Counted from the first letter of the stretch, positions 1 through 5,478 are shown. The stretch is DNA of 22,268 nucleotides from a virus (IMGVR_UViG_3300030012_001188:1-22268); one strand, 5' to 3'. Numbers and translations are program-made. The notes: generated from the letters alone by a model not told the origin.

Positions 1-1
1 T

Positions 2-169
2 GATTTCTACATAGCCGACAAATTGGGAATAGAACCCAGAACTCCAGAATTTCGGGATATGTGCGACAAGTGGACAAGGTTTTTATGGTGCAATGATAAG
101 AACAATATTGAAAAAACCTTAAAAGATTTTATAAATACTTGGGAACTTTTAAAATATTACAGCGTATAA
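2..169 (+). CDS. C-terminal part of an unidentified protein (5' end outside window)
   Basis: An open frame enters from the left edge and runs 55 codons to TAA at 167-169. The visible part contains CDKWTRFLWC and a helical tail ending LLKYYSV. I do not recognise the family. Its stop codon lies inside the -10-like TATAAA of the first repeated promoter motif, and its last codons supply the GGAAC element, so the gene end and the next promoter are superimposed. The start and full length are not visible. Confidence 0.6.
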   Translation, partial: DFYIADKLGIEPRTPEFRDMCDKWTRFLWCNDKNNIEKTLKDFINTWELLKYYSV

Positions 170-170
170 A
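142..170 (+). promoter_or_regulatory. Putative phage promoter P1 (GGAAC-N16-CGTATAAA)
   Basis: GGAAC at 142-146 is followed after exactly 16 bases by CGTATAAA at 163-170. The same two elements with the same spacing recur at 979, 1294, 1666 and, more weakly, 3755. The layout resembles promoters of extracytoplasmic-function sigma factors (GGAAC at -35, CGTA at -10), but TATAAA would also suit a primary sigma factor. A start site near 175-178 would give a short leader carrying the Shine-Dalgarno GAGG (181-184) of the gene at 193. Confidence 0.6.
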
Positions 171-192
171 ACAAAAACGAGAGGAAACAAAA

Positions 193-543
193 ATGAAACT
201 ACACCACACTAAATATAAAAAGAACTACAAGAACTTTATCTTAGGTTCTTTAAATGATGTTGACGGGATGAACAGAGAGCAGAAAATAAAATATTTATCA
301 GGCAGGATTAATTCAGAATACGGACACCTTGTAAAAAGATTAGGGAGGCAGAAAGCTATTTCAGAATGGCTATCGGGTTTAGCAATCAATATTCCATTCT
401 ACAATCAGGATATATTACAGCTTGCTAAAGATATGGGTTCAGTGGACAATGAACTAACAGATAGACAAGAAGAGCGTATTATAGAAAACTACTGGGATTT
501 CATGGCGATGATGGTCTTGGAACTAGAGAAGGAGTTAATATGA
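193..543 (+). CDS. Conserved phage protein of unknown function (116 aa)
   Basis: ATG 193 is chosen because GAGG sits 8 bases upstream; the frame is open further left (in-frame ATG 139) but that would put the promoter motif inside the gene. The protein is mostly helical. Motifs such as NREQKIKYL, GRQKAISEWLSGLAI and ENYWDFMA match, from memory, a family widespread in phages and mobile elements with no assigned function. No catalytic motif or membrane segment is seen. It is the first gene after P1 and overlaps the next gene by ATGA, which suggests translational coupling. Confidence 0.8.
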   Translation: MKLHHTKYKKNYKNFILGSLNDVDGMNREQKIKYLSGRINSEYGHLVKRLGRQKAISEWLSGLAINIPFYNQDILQLAKDMGSVDNELTDRQEERIIENYWDFMAMMVLELEKELI

Positions 544-791
544 CTATTTACGAAATAAAAGAACGGACTAAAGAAACAAGCCCTTACTTTTTCGATAAGG
601 ACACTTTAAGATTTTTTGGACAACGTATGAGAGATTTTAAAGTAACAAAAATAGATAATGATACTTACCATATTAACGCCCCTATGTATGATTTTAATGG
701 AACATATATGGGTGATACTAATAGGTTTTTTTATCCATCAACAAACAAATTATCTTTATTAAAGGTAGATTTAAATAAAAGAAGTAAATAA
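540..791 (+). CDS. Conserved small phage protein (83 aa), unknown function
   Basis: ATG 540 overlaps the TGA of the preceding gene (ATGA), with GGAG at 531-534. The product has the pattern IKERTKETSPYFF, TLRFFGQRMRDF, then NAPMYDFNGTYMGDTNRFFYP. This aromatic, probably beta-rich arrangement belongs to a family I recall as common in phages and integrated elements with no known role. It is cotranscribed with the 193 gene, and its length looks complete. No metal-binding or catalytic residues stand out. Confidence 0.8.
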   Translation: MTIYEIKERTKETSPYFFDKDTLRFFGQRMRDFKVTKIDNDTYHINAPMYDFNGTYMGDTNRFFYPSTNKLSLLKVDLNKRSK

Positions 792-819
792 AAATAAACT
801 ACAGAAAGGGAACTAAACC

Positions 820-990
820 ATGAAAGAAAGAACTAGAAGAGCTTTAATAGATTTAATGATTATAACCGATGAACACAATTTATTAAGGGATGTAGACGAA
901 ACTCCAAAAGATTATAAAGATACAAAGAAACAAGCTTATTACGAACTGATGGCATTTATAAAAGAATATGGAGACAAGGGAACTAATTAA
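820..990 (+). CDS. Small helical protein (56 aa), unknown
   Basis: ATG 820 is preceded by AAAGGGAAC, an adequate ribosome-binding site. The 56 codons end in TAA at 988-990, and the product (MKERTRRALIDLMIITDEH... ending GDKGTN) is charged and helical. The gene fills what would otherwise be a gap between 791 and 1034 and follows the usual spacing of this operon. Its last codons contain the GGAAC of promoter P2. No family is recognised; it is judged real from the binding site, frame and fit between neighbours. Confidence 0.65.
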   Translation: MKERTRRALIDLMIITDEHNLLRDVDETPKDYKDTKKQAYYELMAFIKEYGDKGTN

Positions 991-1007
991 CAATTAATGC
1001 GTATAAA
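979..1007 (+). promoter_or_regulatory. Putative phage promoter P2 (GGAAC-N16-CGTATAAA)
   Basis: GGAAC at 979-983 and CGTATAAA at 1000-1007 are separated by 16 bases, identical to P1. GGAAC lies within the last codons of the 820 gene, and the -10-like part follows its stop. An expected start near 1012-1015 would leave about 20 bases of leader before ATG 1034. Confidence 0.6.
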
Positions 1008-1033
1008 AAAAAGAAACAAAGGAAAAATAGATT

Positions 1034-1312
1034 ATGACAAAACTTGAAAGACATAACACGATACGATTTGCTTTAGAAGTGCTTAAAATTTGTGCAGATA
1101 GGGAGATAGAATCTATATTTCAAGATATAGAGAAGGTGCGAGAATCAGAACACAACACGAAAACGAAGTATGATGAGATAGATAGGCTATTACAAGATAT
1201 GCACGAATGCAGAACTAGAAAGCAACACGCTAGAGAGCTTCAAGAAAATGAATTTGTGATACTGAGAAAAAATTCTAAGAAGTTAAAAAGTTTGGAACAA
1301 ATAGATAATTGA
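1034..1312 (+). CDS. Coiled-coil protein (92 aa), unknown
   Basis: ATG 1034 has AAAGGAA upstream at a rather long spacing. The product is strongly charged and helical through most of its length, with patterns such as REIESIFQDIEKV and YDEIDRLLQDMHE that suggest an elongated coiled coil, probably a multimer. No enzyme motif is visible and I do not recognise the family. It appears to be the only gene between promoters P2 and P3, so it may be expressed as a single-gene unit. Confidence 0.7.
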   Translation: MTKLERHNTIRFALEVLKICADREIESIFQDIEKVRESEHNTKTKYDEIDRLLQDMHECRTRKQHARELQENEFVILRKNSKKLKSLEQIDN

Positions 1313-1322
1313 TGCGTATAAA
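1294..1322 (+). promoter_or_regulatory. Putative phage promoter P3 (GGAAC-N16-CGTATAAA)
   Basis: GGAAC at 1294-1298 and CGTATAAA at 1315-1322 have the same 16-base spacing. GGAAC is part of the last codons of the 1034 gene. The region after the -10 element (acaaaaacaaaggaaag) supplies the ribosome-binding site of ATG 1344. Confidence 0.6.
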
Positions 1323-1343
1323 ACAAAAACAAAGGAAAGAAAG

Positions 1344-1673
1344 ATGAACGACACAACAAACAAAGACTACAAGCAGTTAGTAATCTGGAGAGGAACTATA
1401 GTTGGAGAAGAGAACATAGAGGACTTTGAAAAGTTCTTTCACGATGAAGGCTTTAGTGTGAAATATGCAACAGAGTTTGAAACACTAGCAGGCAATGGAG
1501 GAGAAGGTGGACGCAAGGATGTACTCTTTTATGTAAACGAAAAGGACATTCCGAAGTTTCAGATGTACAGATTAAGGCATGAAGGGATGAGTTGGTGGGA
1601 GGATGCGATTGACAACGAGAAGGAGATATTTCCCGAGAGAATATTAAATAAATATGAATATTCTTGGAACTAA
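1344..1673 (+). CDS. Conserved phage protein (109 aa), unknown function
   Basis: ATG 1344 has AAAGGAAAG upstream. The protein shows LVIWRGTIVGEENIEDFEKFF near the N-terminus, a Gly-rich turn (GNGGEGGRKD), then VLFYVNEKDIPKF and MSWWEDA. From memory, this order (WxGT, then FYV..DI..F, then WWED) occurs in a small uncharacterised family on phages and plasmids, probably an alpha/beta fold. No catalytic residues are recognised. It lies between P3 and P4, so its expression is likely driven mainly by P3. Confidence 0.75.
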   Translation: MNDTTNKDYKQLVIWRGTIVGEENIEDFEKFFHDEGFSVKYATEFETLAGNGGEGGRKDVLFYVNEKDIPKFQMYRLRHEGMSWWEDAIDNEKEIFPERILNKYEYSWN

Positions 1674-1694
1674 TATAAAACTTAAGCGTATAAT
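1666..1694 (+). promoter_or_regulatory. Putative phage promoter P4 (GGAAC-N16-CGTATAAT)
   Basis: GGAAC at 1666-1670 and CGTATAAT at 1687-1694 have the same spacing as P1-P3, and here the -10 hexamer is a perfect TATAAT. GGAAC forms the last two codons (Trp-Asn) of the 1344 gene. It probably drives the run of genes from 1716 to 3658. Confidence 0.65.
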
Positions 1695-1715
1695 AAATAA
1701 AGAGAGGAAACAAAT

Positions 1716-1943
1716 ATGGCGATGTATACACCACAACAAGAGTACGGATGCGACGGAACGGGATGCAACGAGTCAATTAAGATTGACATGGAGATAAGAT
1801 ATAGGAACTACGGAGATGATGATGGCTTCTATTGTTGGAAAGAAACAACCAAGACCTTAATCAACGATTGGGGTTGGACAGAGGACGAGCAAGACGATGA
1901 GATTCACTACTGCGATGCTTGTTCAGAAAGCGAGGTAGCATGA
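1716..1943 (+). CDS. Small Cys-rich, probably zinc-binding protein (75 aa)
   Basis: ATG 1716 follows GAGAGGAAACAAAT; a second ATG two codons on is possible. Cysteines at 12, 17, 40, 66 and 69 (CDGTGC ... HYCDAC) suggest a small zinc ribbon, with acidic stretches (DDDG, DEQDDE) between the halves. Such proteins in phage early regions may bind nucleic acid or host proteins, but the sequence does not say which. The last codons overlap the next gene. Confidence 0.7.
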   Translation: MAMYTPQQEYGCDGTGCNESIKIDMEIRYRNYGDDDGFYCWKETTKTLINDWGWTEDEQDDEIHYCDACSESEVA

Positions 1944-2275
1944 TGAATATAATACCAAAAGAAATTGAATTACAAAATTATGCAGAGGAATTTTTATTTC
2001 AACATTGCTTAAGAGAGGTAATTAATTTAGATAAAACTTTTCATACTGAATGGGATTTACCCTATAAATACAAAGGCAAAAAAAGCTCAGAAAAATATTA
2101 TGGCAAAGATAGATATAAGGTTTATTATGCTTACTTTACGTATAATATGCTTGCAGATGAAAGTTCTCCTGGAGATTTTTTCGATGAGGTAGATTGGAAT
2201 CCTTTATATGCTTTTGTTAAAACGTTTATAGAACGTCAAGAAAGTGAGGATATATGCCAGATATACATGAGATAA
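1940..2275 (+). CDS. Unidentified protein (111 aa)
   Basis: Tandem ATGs at 1940 and 1943 overlap the TGA (1941-1943) of the zinc-ribbon gene; GCGAGG at 1930-1935 is a good ribosome-binding site. The frame is open to a TTG at 1919, but that start has no such site. The product is rich in aromatic and acidic residues (WDLPYKY, DEVDWNPLYAF) and predicted helical, with no known motif. The binding-site context gaaagcgaggt is repeated before the next gene at 2298, which suggests related or duplicated translation starts. Confidence 0.65.
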   Translation: MMNIIPKEIELQNYAEEFLFQHCLREVINLDKTFHTEWDLPYKYKGKKSSEKYYGKDRYKVYYAYFTYNMLADESSPGDFFDEVDWNPLYAFVKTFIERQESEDICQIYMR

Positions 2276-2297
2276 CACTAGAAAGCGAGGTGAACTA

Positions 2298-2678
2298 ATG
2301 GGCAGATACTACAATGGAGATATAGAGGGTAAATGGTGGTTCGGCGTACAATCCTCAGATACTCCACAAAAGTTCGGAGGTTATGAAACACATATAGATT
2401 ACACAATCTGTGATGATGATACATTCAAGAACAGAATGGAGTGTATAGAGAATGACCTAGGAGATAGACTACCGATTCTAGAAAAGTTCTTTAAGGAAGA
2501 GTCTTACTATAACAATGAGAAGTTACACAAATATATGTCTAAGCATATCGAGGACTACAAATTGGAGTCAGTAAGTCAAGACGTTGAGGACTACGCAGAC
2601 TACTGCTTTGGTAAACAAGTTCAACGGCACTTCAAGGAGAGTGGCGAGGATTATTGCAATGTTAATTCGGAGTTATAA
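2298..2678 (+). CDS. Conserved phage protein with MGRYYNGDIEGK N-terminus (126 aa)
   Basis: ATG 2298 has GCGAGGTG upstream. The N-terminus MGRYYNGDIEGKWWFGVQSSD is, from memory, highly characteristic of an uncharacterised family found repeatedly in aquatic phages and some giant viruses. The remainder is acidic and helical, with scattered Cys and Tyr (YADYCFG). No enzymatic motif is evident. It is cotranscribed downstream of P4, and its length looks complete. Confidence 0.75.
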   Translation: MGRYYNGDIEGKWWFGVQSSDTPQKFGGYETHIDYTICDDDTFKNRMECIENDLGDRLPILEKFFKEESYYNNEKLHKYMSKHIEDYKLESVSQDVEDYADYCFGKQVQRHFKESGEDYCNVNSEL

Positions 2679-2680
2679 AG

Positions 2681-2836
2681 ATGAGAAAGTATTACCAGAC
2701 GTTACGTGAGGCGAAGAAAGCATTGAAACAAAATCCTTATGGTTATGATTTAAGGATATGGGACTTGGGTAAACATAGAAAGAAAAGAAGATTCTTTGTG
2801 GGCACTAAGCTCGAATGGCTTAACTTTGCAAGATGA
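2681..2836 (+). CDS. Small basic protein (51 aa)
   Basis: ATG 2681 lies two bases after the preceding stop, and 51 codons end in TGA at 2834-2836. The product begins MRKYYQTLREAKKALKQNP, is strongly basic (GKHRKKRRFF) and ends WLNFAR. A small nucleic-acid-binding role is possible but not shown. The ATGA overlap with the next micro-gene and the tight packing support it as real. Confidence 0.6.
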   Translation: MRKYYQTLREAKKALKQNPYGYDLRIWDLGKHRKKRRFFVGTKLEWLNFAR

Positions 2837-2919
2837 TAAGATTTAGAAGGTCATATTATTGTGTTGGACATTTTGTCATGCCACTATTTATATTATGGTA
2901 CATGATACCGGCACATTAG
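2833..2919 (+). CDS. Tiny membrane peptide candidate (28 aa)
   Basis: ATG 2833 overlaps the TGA of the 2681 gene, and 28 codons reach TAG 2917-2919. The N-terminus is basic (MIRFRRS), followed by about 17 mostly hydrophobic residues (VGHFVMPLFILWYMIP), a typical single-pass membrane peptide with the positive end inside. Such peptides are common in phage early operons, but this one could be a chance frame. It fills the space before the next ribosome-binding site (AGGAAA). Confidence 0.4.
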   Translation: MIRFRRSYYCVGHFVMPLFILWYMIPAH

Positions 2920-2928
2920 GAAATATAA

Positions 2929-3414
2929 ATGCTACGTGAAAAGATACATCAGCTACGGGGCGAGGGATATAGCTACAATGCCATTTCTAAGCTCTTGAGA
3001 TGCTCTAAATCAACGATTAATTATCATTTGGTACTTGGGGCTAAAGAAAAGATTTTAGCTCGAAATAAGCGATATAAGTGGAAAAAGAAAGTTGATGAAT
3101 ACAATCTTGGTTTGCGTGAAAGATACGAATGGAAGTACGATTATCTATTAGACAGGCAGTGCGTAGTATGTGGCGAGAGTAATCCACTGGCTTTGCAGTT
3201 CGACCACAAAAGCAAATATATCAAGACGGATAACATGGCAAATCTTTTTCGGAACAAAGTAACGATTAAAGAGTTAGAGAAAGAGGCAAAGAAATGCAGG
3301 GTGTTATGTGCGAATTGCCACCAAATAAAAACAGCGAAGGAGACTAACAGAATGTTTTATCAGATATGTATGGAAAGAAAAATAGAGGACTTTATAAATG
3401 AATGCGGAAGATAA
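2929..3414 (+). CDS. Free-standing HNH endonuclease with N-terminal helix-turn-helix
   Basis: Residues 1-35 form a helix-turn-helix of the resolvase/Hin type (GYSYNAISKLLRCSKSTINYHL). Residues 78-131 carry an HNH/zinc core: C78xxC81, then FDH (H93 the first catalytic His), then LCANCH (C127, C130, H131). This is a site-specific DNA nicking or cutting enzyme of the homing type, or a phage endonuclease acting on host or rival DNA; the HTH probably gives target specificity. ATG 2929 has AGGAAA upstream. The gene runs 17 bases into the next gene and has no obvious intron context, so it looks free-standing among small genes. Confidence 0.85.
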   Translation: MLREKIHQLRGEGYSYNAISKLLRCSKSTINYHLVLGAKEKILARNKRYKWKKKVDEYNLGLRERYEWKYDYLLDRQCVVCGESNPLALQFDHKSKYIKTDNMANLFRNKVTIKELEKEAKKCRVLCANCHQIKTAKETNRMFYQICMERKIEDFINECGR

Positions 3415-3658
3415 GAAAACTTTTATTGCAGAGAACTACCCAGATTGTATGGTAGCAAACGGATTTGGAGATGCTATCTTAGGAATCGTAGAGAGGCACG
3501 GACACGAAGCAGTAGTTCTGTATGACAAGAACAAATGTATTGAGATACTAATGGAGAAGCATGAAATGTCAGAGGAAGATGCGTATGACCACTTCTACTA
3601 TAATGTAGCCGGTTCCTACGTTGGCAAGTACACTCCATGTTTCGCCGAGATTCTGTAA
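3398..3658 (+). CDS. Conserved phage protein (86 aa), unknown function
   Basis: ATG 3398 lies inside the end of the HNH gene; AGAGGA upstream is a plausible binding site. The sequence (NGFGDAILGIVERHGHEAVVLYDKNKCIEIL ... EEDAYDHFYYNVAGSYVGKYTPCF) belongs to a family I recall as very common in phages and mobile elements: an alpha/beta protein with YD..KCIE and F.NV.G.YVG motifs and no established role. Its stop is followed directly by an inverted-repeat region, so it is probably the last gene of the P4 unit. Confidence 0.8.
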   Translation: MNAEDKKTFIAENYPDCMVANGFGDAILGIVERHGHEAVVLYDKNKCIEILMEKHEMSEEDAYDHFYYNVAGSYVGKYTPCFAEIL

Positions 3659-3663
3659 TATAA

Positions 3664-3743
3664 TTAGGGTATGGACACAACTAAAGTAGTATTGATTAAT
3701 TGAAGTTAATTTCACAAATAACAATAATCAGTTTATACCCTAA
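3664..3743 (+). repeat. Long-loop inverted repeat after the 3398 gene
   Basis: TTAGGGTAT at 3664-3672 and ATACCCTAA at 3735-3743 are perfect 9-base complements closing a 62-base AT-rich loop. Inside are weaker repeats: TGATTA/TAATCA and ATTAA/TTAAT. It starts six bases after the stop codon of the 3398 gene and ends 11 bases before promoter P5. It could be a structured 3' end, a protein-binding site or an AT-rich opening site. There is no T-run after it on the + strand, so it is not a standard terminator. The rest of 3659-3828 holds P5 and a 45-base leader. Confidence 0.45.
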
Positions 3744-3754
3744 AAAAATATTTG

Positions 3755-3783
3755 GGAACTTTTTGAAACCTTGTACGTTTAAG
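3755..3783 (+). promoter_or_regulatory. Putative phage promoter P5 (GGAAC-N16-CGTTTAAG)
   Basis: GGAAC at 3755-3759 and CGTTTAAG at 3776-3783 keep the exact 16-base spacing of P1-P4, although the -10 part is degenerate (TTTAAG instead of TATAAA). It is in a true intergenic stretch, which shows the motif is not just a by-product of coding sequence. It would drive the gene at 3829 with a leader of roughly 40 bases. Confidence 0.5.
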
Positions 3784-3828
3784 AAGAAAGCGTGAAGCTA
3801 AAATACTAAAATAAAAAAAGGAAATAAG

Positions 3829-4206
3829 ATGAACATTAAAAACAAACCACTTAAAGTTATACTAGACCAACATAATCACGATGACTTTCCAGATGAATTA
3901 CTAATGAATATATTGGATAAGTTTGGATATAGGACAGATTTATTTGGTGGAATATCCAGAACTAAAGTTAGTAGTGATTGTCCACCAAGAGTCGCTGATA
4001 TGATTATACATACCATACGTCAATTATGGTGGAGGATGAGCGAGGAAGAGATGTGCGAATGCAAGGAAGAGCAAGATGAAAAGCTTTGGGCTAGGAGGTC
4101 GGACTCTAACGGAGACTTTATACCTTCAGAGGATACTCAAGAGTATAAAGATTATTGGGATAAAGCACGTAGCAAAAGTCAATTATTGGAACTTCTTAAC
4201 AAGTAA
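3829..4206 (+). CDS. Unidentified acidic protein (125 aa)
   Basis: ATG 3829 follows AAAAGGAAATAAG, a good binding site. The protein has LDQHNHDDFPDELLMNIL near the N-terminus, a basic helix (ADMIIHTIRQLWWRM), then EEEMCECKEEQDEKLW and a charged C-terminal helix. The two Cys in CEC alone do not make a metal site. I do not recognise it. It is the first gene after P5; its end contains the GGAAC of a weaker promoter-like site and precedes the structured region at 4223. Confidence 0.7.
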   Translation: MNIKNKPLKVILDQHNHDDFPDELLMNILDKFGYRTDLFGGISRTKVSSDCPPRVADMIIHTIRQLWWRMSEEEMCECKEEQDEKLWARRSDSNGDFIPSEDTQEYKDYWDKARSKSQLLELLNK

Positions 4207-4217
4207 ATAGTTATAAG
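4188..4217 (+). promoter_or_regulatory. Possible sixth promoter of the same family, one base longer
   Basis: TTGGAAC (GGAAC at 4188-4192) is followed by TATAAG at 4212-4217, one base further away than in P1-P5 and without the CG. If used, transcription would begin around 4223-4225, which is where the first long stem of the structured region (GGGTATCA) begins. The position is suggestive, but the match is weaker than the others. Confidence 0.35.
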
Positions 4218-4222
4218 AGTAT

Positions 4223-4404
4223 GGGTATCATTATTGAAAGTAAAAGTAGGACAGAAATTGTCAGGGTGTTAGAAACCTATCTTGATACCCTTTTAACGAG
4301 AGCCTCTGTATTCAGATGTGTGTTGGGCAGTCTGGACCCTTCAGAGAAAACTGAGGTCTTGCCTGAAGGTGCACTAAGGCAAGAGACCAAACAACGGAGG
4401 CTCT
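4223..4404 (+). ncRNA. Putative structured RNA (two domains, possible pseudoknot)
   Basis: This 217-base gap between genes is full of complementary segments. Domain 1: GGGTATCA 4223-4230 pairs with TGATACCC 4283-4290 and encloses GACA/TGTC. Domain 2: AGAGCCTC 4299-4306 pairs with GAGGCTCT 4397-4404 and encloses a hairpin, GGTCTTGCCT 4355-4364 with AGGCAAGAGACC 4377-4388 (two-base bulge). CCTTCAG 4338-4344 can pair either with CTGA at 4351-4354 or, as a pseudoknot, with CTGAAGG 4363-4369. These alternatives suggest a switch-like or stable RNA. A 68-codon frame (4221-4427) runs through it but has no binding site and no family. It could also be the leader of the 4424 gene. Confidence 0.5.
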
Positions 4405-4423
4405 TAAATTTAAGGACAAAAGC

Positions 4424-4720
4424 ATGAACAAGAACAGCGTTAGATACTTAGAAAGACTAATGAAAGCAGAGATGGATAAACACAAAGTGGCTTTAAAAGA
4501 TTTTAGATTTAGACAGCGTGGCATTGAAAAGATTGTAAGTGAAGTAATACCACAAGATGCAGACAGATTAGTGAAGATAGGAGACAGGGCAAAGTGGTTG
4601 ATGAACAATGTGCCAGATGATTACAGGTACGGAGAGTTGATAGAAATTAATAACGCAATCGCTAGTAACTTGCATGAACATTTGCAAAGAGTAGCAGAAA
4701 GGTATATAGGTGAGTTATGA
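4424..4720 (+). CDS. Helical protein (98 aa), unknown
   Basis: ATG 4424 has AAGGA upstream, 20 bases after the last stem of the structured region. The product is basic and helical (SVRYLERLMKAEMDKHKVALKDF, then RQRGIEKIVSEVIP and a C-terminal amphipathic helix). No motif or family is recognised. It ends in an ATGA overlap with the zinc-ribbon gene, so the two are probably translated together. The structured RNA just upstream may control it. Confidence 0.65.
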   Translation: MNKNSVRYLERLMKAEMDKHKVALKDFRFRQRGIEKIVSEVIPQDADRLVKIGDRAKWLMNNVPDDYRYGELIEINNAIASNLHEHLQRVAERYIGEL

Positions 4721-4911
4721 TAGGTGGAGACAAGACAGCAGTACAATGTCCAGAGTGTGATGAGACTTTGGTTTGGTGGGAGTTCGGAGATTCTGGAGAC
4801 CAGTCAGATTTAGGAATGGGCTGTGAGAATATAAAGTGCGAAGGCTTTGAGGTACAGCCAGATGACGTTTACTCAGCTATCGTGGCAGAAACAGAAAGAT
4901 TAATATCGTAG
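4717..4911 (+). CDS. Small zinc-ribbon protein (64 aa)
   Basis: ATG 4717 overlaps the preceding stop (ATGA). Cysteines at 11, 14, 36 and 41 (CPEC ... CENIKC) form a compact zinc-ribbon-like pattern, followed by an acidic helical tail. Zinc ribbons of this size in phages may contact RNA polymerase, DNA or RNA; no target can be assigned. The stop codon TAG (4909-4911) lies within the first stem of the next structured RNA. Confidence 0.7.
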   Translation: MIGGDKTAVQCPECDETLVWWEFGDSGDQSDLGMGCENIKCEGFEVQPDDVYSAIVAETERLIS

Positions 4912-5029
4912 TGCACGTTTGTATTGCCAAAGGTTTTTTTCGGGAAGTCAGTTCATCGCTTCCTCTTTATTTCCCTTTGGCAAGCACTGCGATAAAGCGG
5001 GGGAGGTATTTTAATCACGCACCTCCCCC
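4907..5029 (+). ncRNA. Putative structured RNA with two strong stem-loops
   Basis: CGTAGTGC 4907-4914 pairs with GCACTGCG 4984-4991 (one G-U). After a 9-base bulge, TTGCCAAAGG 4924-4933 pairs perfectly with CCTTTGGCAA 4974-4983; inside is GGAAG/CTTCC (4943-4947, 4959-4963). Seven bases later GGGGGAGGT 4999-5007 pairs perfectly with ACCTCCCCC 5021-5029. Nothing codes here, and the second stem is far more GC-rich than the surroundings. It may be a free small RNA, a processed 3' end or a leader element of the 5068 gene. No T-run follows, so it is not a standard intrinsic terminator. I match it to no known RNA family. Confidence 0.55.
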
Positions 5030-5067
5030 CTCTCTCCTTTAAGATTTATAAACAAGAAAGGGATAAT

Positions 5068-5478
5068 ATGTTAGTAAAGGATTTTTTTAAGTGGGCTAGG
5101 AACGAATCAAAGGTAGAGCTTGACCTGATGGAAAAGAAGGGAATCGAGTACACTGTATCAGACGATGATAAACTTGCCAACTTCAAGTCAATCGGTGAAA
5201 GACTGAAATGTAAACCGGAGTTTGTAGCAATGGTGTATTTACTAAAGCACATGGATAGTGTAAGGAACTACGTATTACAGGGTACGGAAGCATCTAACGA
5301 ACCGATAGAAGGTAGGCTCAGGGATATACGTAATTATTGTTTACTGCTAGGTGCGTTAATAAAGGAACGGAAAGAAGAAGGGAAAGGCTTTGACAAGGAG
5401 TCACGTGACTTCTTTAAGCTAACAGATAATTATATTAGCGACCTACAGAAAAAAACAAAAAAGAAGGGAACAAAATAA
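5068..5478 (+). CDS. DUF1599-like (nucleotide-modification-associated) protein, 136 aa
   Basis: ATG 5068 has AAAGGGA upstream. The central and C-terminal parts (DDKLANFKSIGERL, MVYLLKHMDSV, then EGRLRDIRNYCLLLGALI) match the order of helices I associate with DUF1599/Nmad-like proteins of phages, an all-helical family thought to be linked to modified nucleotides or nucleotide pyrophosphatases. The acidic and Asn residues in RLRDIRNY could bind metal or substrate. No partner enzyme for base modification is visible in this window. The C-terminus is a Lys-rich tail. The family assignment is from memory of patterns and is moderately sure; function is inference. Confidence 0.5.
   Translation: MLVKDFFKWARNESKVELDLMEKKGIEYTVSDDDKLANFKSIGERLKCKPEFVAMVYLLKHMDSVRNYVLQGTEASNEPIEGRLRDIRNYCLLLGALIKERKEEGKGFDKESRDFFKLTDNYISDLQKKTKKKGTK

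Noticed and set aside
519-543. Further GGAAC sites (519, 809, 5266, 5467)
   Set aside because: None has CGTA or TATAA at the 16-base spacing; they are coding or part of ribosome-binding sites.
1453-1776. 107-codon - strand frame across P4
   Set aside because: It overlaps two good + strand genes and the promoter; the protein has the Ser/His/Leu-rich look of an antisense frame.
4223-4290. Possible tRNA from the GGGTATC/GATACCC 7-bp stem
   Set aside because: Length fits, but there is no T-arm with a TTC loop, no proper D-arm and no 5-bp anticodon stem with a 7-base loop.
4221-4427. 68-codon + frame over the structured region
   Set aside because: No ribosome-binding site, no recognisable protein pattern, and the DNA shows dense complementary segments better explained as RNA structure.
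4941-4963. GGAAGTCAGTTCATC resembling parts of the glutamine riboswitch
   Set aside because: The two short motifs are in the wrong order and lack the rest of the consensus; likely chance.
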